This document shows positions 62,194 to 64,000 of a stretch of 64,000 bases of DNA, piece after piece; within the stretch, counting starts at the first letter, position 1; every line of letters begins with the position of its first letter. This DNA comes from JADCRZ01 sp041751095 (lineage in GTDB: Bacteria > Bacteroidota > Bacteroidia > Chitinophagales > Chitinophagaceae), in assembly GCA_041751095.1 (NCBI GenBank), contig JBGSYC010000138.1:1-64000 (forward strand). The letters are read 5' to 3'. Below the pieces are notes generated by a model. That model was not told the DNA's origin, did not search any database, and was given only the letters and a program-made list of their open reading frames with translations. The position numbers and the translations under genes are program-made.

Positions 62194-64000
62194 TTAATGC
62201 TTTTTTTCATCAGCCGCTACCGGTTCAGTCTGTGGAACAAAATCTCTTTCATCCTTGCCATAGTCATACGCCCAGCGGTGCACTTCCGGTATTTCTCCAG
62301 GCCAGTTACCATGGCCTGGATGGATGGGCGCCGTCCACTCAAGAGTTGTTGCACCCCACGGATTTTGGGATTTAACTCTCCTTCCCTTAAAAATCGAGTA
62401 GAAAAAATTAAATACAAACAATAGCTGAACAGCAAATACAATTATAGACACGATGGAAATAAACCTGTTTAAACCCTGGAAATTGTTAAACGATATCCAT
62501 GGGCTGAAATCATAATAACGCCGCGGAACACCGGCAAAGCCCATATAATGCATAGGCCAGAAGATCAGGTACGCTCCGACTAAAGTTACCCAGAAGTGGA
62601 TATAAGCCATCGTATTATTCATATAACGCCCATACATTTTCGGGAACCAGTGATACACGCCGGCAAACATCCCGAAAAAAGCCGATACACCCATCACAAT
62701 ATGAAAATGCGCCACTACAAAGTAGGTATCATGCAGGTGAAGGTCGAGTGTGGAATTACCAAGGAATATACCGGTAAGGCCTCCTGAAATGAACATGCTT
62801 ACAAACCCGATGGAAAACAGCATGCCGGGCGTAAAACGGATGTTCCCACGCCACAAAGTAGTTAACCAGTTAAAAACTTTGATAGCTGAAGGAACGGCGA
62901 TCAGCAGGGTCAGGAGCACGAACACGGAGCCAAGGAAAGGGTTGAGCCCGGTTACAAACATATGGTGCGCCCATACCACGAATGCAAGCACGGTAATTGC
63001 GAATAATGAACCAACCATGGCCATGTAGCCAAATATCGGCTTCCTTGAATTTATACTCATTACCTCCGATACAATACCCATTGCAGGCAAAATGATAATA
63101 TACACTTCCGGATGCCCGAGGAACCAGAACAGGTGCTGGTATAGAATCGCACTGCCGCCTTCATTGGGTAGCGCCTCCTGGGTTTTTTGCAGGAAAATAT
63201 CCGACAGATAAAAGCTTGTTCCGCCGTGGCGGTCAAACAATAAAAGAATAAATCCTGATAACAATACCGGGAAGGACAGAACACCCAAAATCGCTGTAAA
63301 GAAAAGTGCCCAGATCGTTAATGGCACTCTGGTCATGCTCATGCCTTTGGTACGCATATTTAATATGGTAGCAATATAATTTAAGCCGCCGAGTAAGGAA
63401 GAAACTACAAACAGCGCCATGCTAATCAGCCAGAAATCCATGCCTGCCTTAGAACCTTCTGACGCATTCCCCAAAGCACTCAGGGGGGGATAGGATGTCC
63501 ACCCTCCACTTGCCGGGCCCGTCTGAACAAAAAGGGAGGATATCATAACAACGCTTGCCATCCAGAAGAACCAGTATGACAACATGTTCAAAAAGGGTGA
63601 CGCCATATCTCTTGCTCCTACCTGAAGCGGTATCAAAAAATTTGCAAAGGTTCCGCTCAGGCCTGCCGTTAATACGAAAAAAACAAGAACGGTTCCGTGC
63701 ATGGTGATCAGCGCATAATAAAATTCCGGCTGGAGTTTGCCACCCTTCGCCCATTTTCCAAGGAGATCTTCAAGAAAGGGGAATGACTGATCGGGATACC
63801 CTAATTGAAGGCGGAAAATAACGGAAAACAATCCTCCGATGATGGCCCAAATAATTCCGGTAATCAGAAACTGCCTGGCGATCATTTTATGATCCTGGCT
63901 AAACACGTATTTTGTGATAAAAGTTTCCTTGTGGTGGCCATGATGTTCATCATGGTGAATATCTGGCGCAACGTCCGGGTGTGCATGTATTACTGTCTCG
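62194..64000 (-). CDS. Cytochrome c oxidase subunit I (5' end outside window)
   Basis: The catalytic heme-copper oxidase subunit. The visible 602 or so codons include the core: KMIARQFLITGIIWAIIGGL, MHGTVLVFFVL with the first heme-a His, WFLGHPEVYIIILPAMGIVS (CuB His and cross-linked Tyr), HHMFVTGLNP, LHLHDTYFVVAHFHIVMGV with the high-spin heme and CuB histidines, and GFAGVPRRYYD. The frame stays open to the window edge through a His-rich stretch (DIHHDEHHGHHKET), so the start lies beyond 64000 and the GTG at 63906 is not the start. It is the first visible gene of the minus-strand oxidase cluster. Confidence 0.96.
   Translation of the reverse strand, partial: ETVIHAHPDVAPDIHHDEHHGHHKETFITKYVFSQDHKMIARQFLITGIIWAIIGGLFSVIFRLQLGYPDQSFPFLEDLLGKWAKGGKLQPEFYYALITMHGTVLVFFVLTAGLSGTFANFLIPLQVGARDMASPFLNMLSYWFFWMASVVMISSLFVQTGPASGGWTSYPPLSALGNASEGSKAGMDFWLISMALFVVSSLLGGLNYIATILNMRTKGMSMTRVPLTIWALFFTAILGVLSFPVLLSGFILLLFDRHGGTSFYLSDIFLQKTQEALPNEGGSAILYQHLFWFLGHPEVYIIILPAMGIVSEVMSINSRKPIFGYMAMVGSLFAITVLAFVVWAHHMFVTGLNPFLGSVFVLLTLLIAVPSAIKVFNWLTTLWRGNIRFTPGMLFSIGFVSMFISGGLTGIFLGNSTLDLHLHDTYFVVAHFHIVMGVSAFFGMFAGVYHWFPKMYGRYMNNTMAYIHFWVTLVGAYLIFWPMHYMGFAGVPRRYYDFSPWISFNNFQGLNRFISIVSIIVFAVQLLFVFNFFYSIFKGRRVKSQNPWGATTLEWTAPIHPGHGNWPGEIPEVHRWAYDYGKDERDFVPQTEPVAADEKKH

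Overview
The window is chromosomal DNA from a member of the Bacteroidota, most likely the Chitinophagaceae. The evidence is two type IX secretion (T9SS) cargo proteins with C-terminal sorting domains, Bacteroidota-type promoters (TAnnTTTG at -7), families typical of the phylum (DUF4286, DUF5522, DUF4230, bTHX, DUF420 next to Sco) and a cytochrome oxidase cluster with two subunit III genes. The family placement is inference; the phylum is well supported.

Region 1 (1-12,297) is an AT-rich accessory island. It holds mostly small hypothetical genes, a serine recombinase with a perfect 15-bp inverted repeat in its promoter, a HARE-like HTH protein, a 503-aa conserved family of unknown function, an HExxH peptidase-like gene paired with a tiny acidic protein, and a TIR/deoxyribosyltransferase-like protein with a C-terminal winged helix that looks like a defence effector. 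It stops at the 3' end of a tRNA-Arg(CCT) gene, as integrated islands do.

Region 2 (12,298-40,000) is ordinary chromosome. It carries a three-gene signalling cluster (receiver-only protein, PAS hybrid kinase with HPt, NtrC-type regulator), an Ig-like lipoprotein, an EEP hydrolase, two rhomboids, rlmD, a PLC-like phosphodiesterase, three small lipoproteins (two Gly/Thr/Ser-rich), a YpfJ-type metallopeptidase, CPBP protease, HAD and LOG proteins, a GT-C-like membrane protein, HU, bTHX, pdxH, and the translation block rplM-rpsI-rpsB-tsf-pyrH. Around 32.5-33.9 kb lie the remains of an exonuclease III gene and of a DUF2339-DUF3999 pair.

Region 3 (40.0-47.9 kb) is the most unusual part: a decayed cassette array. 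Seven copies of a roughly 135-bp element, each ending in a GGGCC hairpin with T-tract, are interspersed with minus-strand fragments of RHS core genes, an ORF6N DNA-binding gene (two copies) and the end of a tyrosine recombinase. Each element carries a small minus-strand reading frame with a shared peptide (GMPDNF...HGLAC.WHD). An intact DUF11/HYR T9SS cargo gene sits in the middle of the array.

Region 4 (47.9-64.0 kb) is ordinary again: a small membrane protein, a 1705-aa secreted esterase with five FN3-PA14 pairs and a T9SS tail, trmB, a DUF5522 protein, an alkyltransferase-like protein lacking the acceptor cysteine, DUF4230, a Tat-exported TIM-barrel protein, a KTSC protein, and the respiratory cluster in transcription order coxA (cut by the window end), ctaB, two subunit III genes, subunit IV, sco and DUF420.
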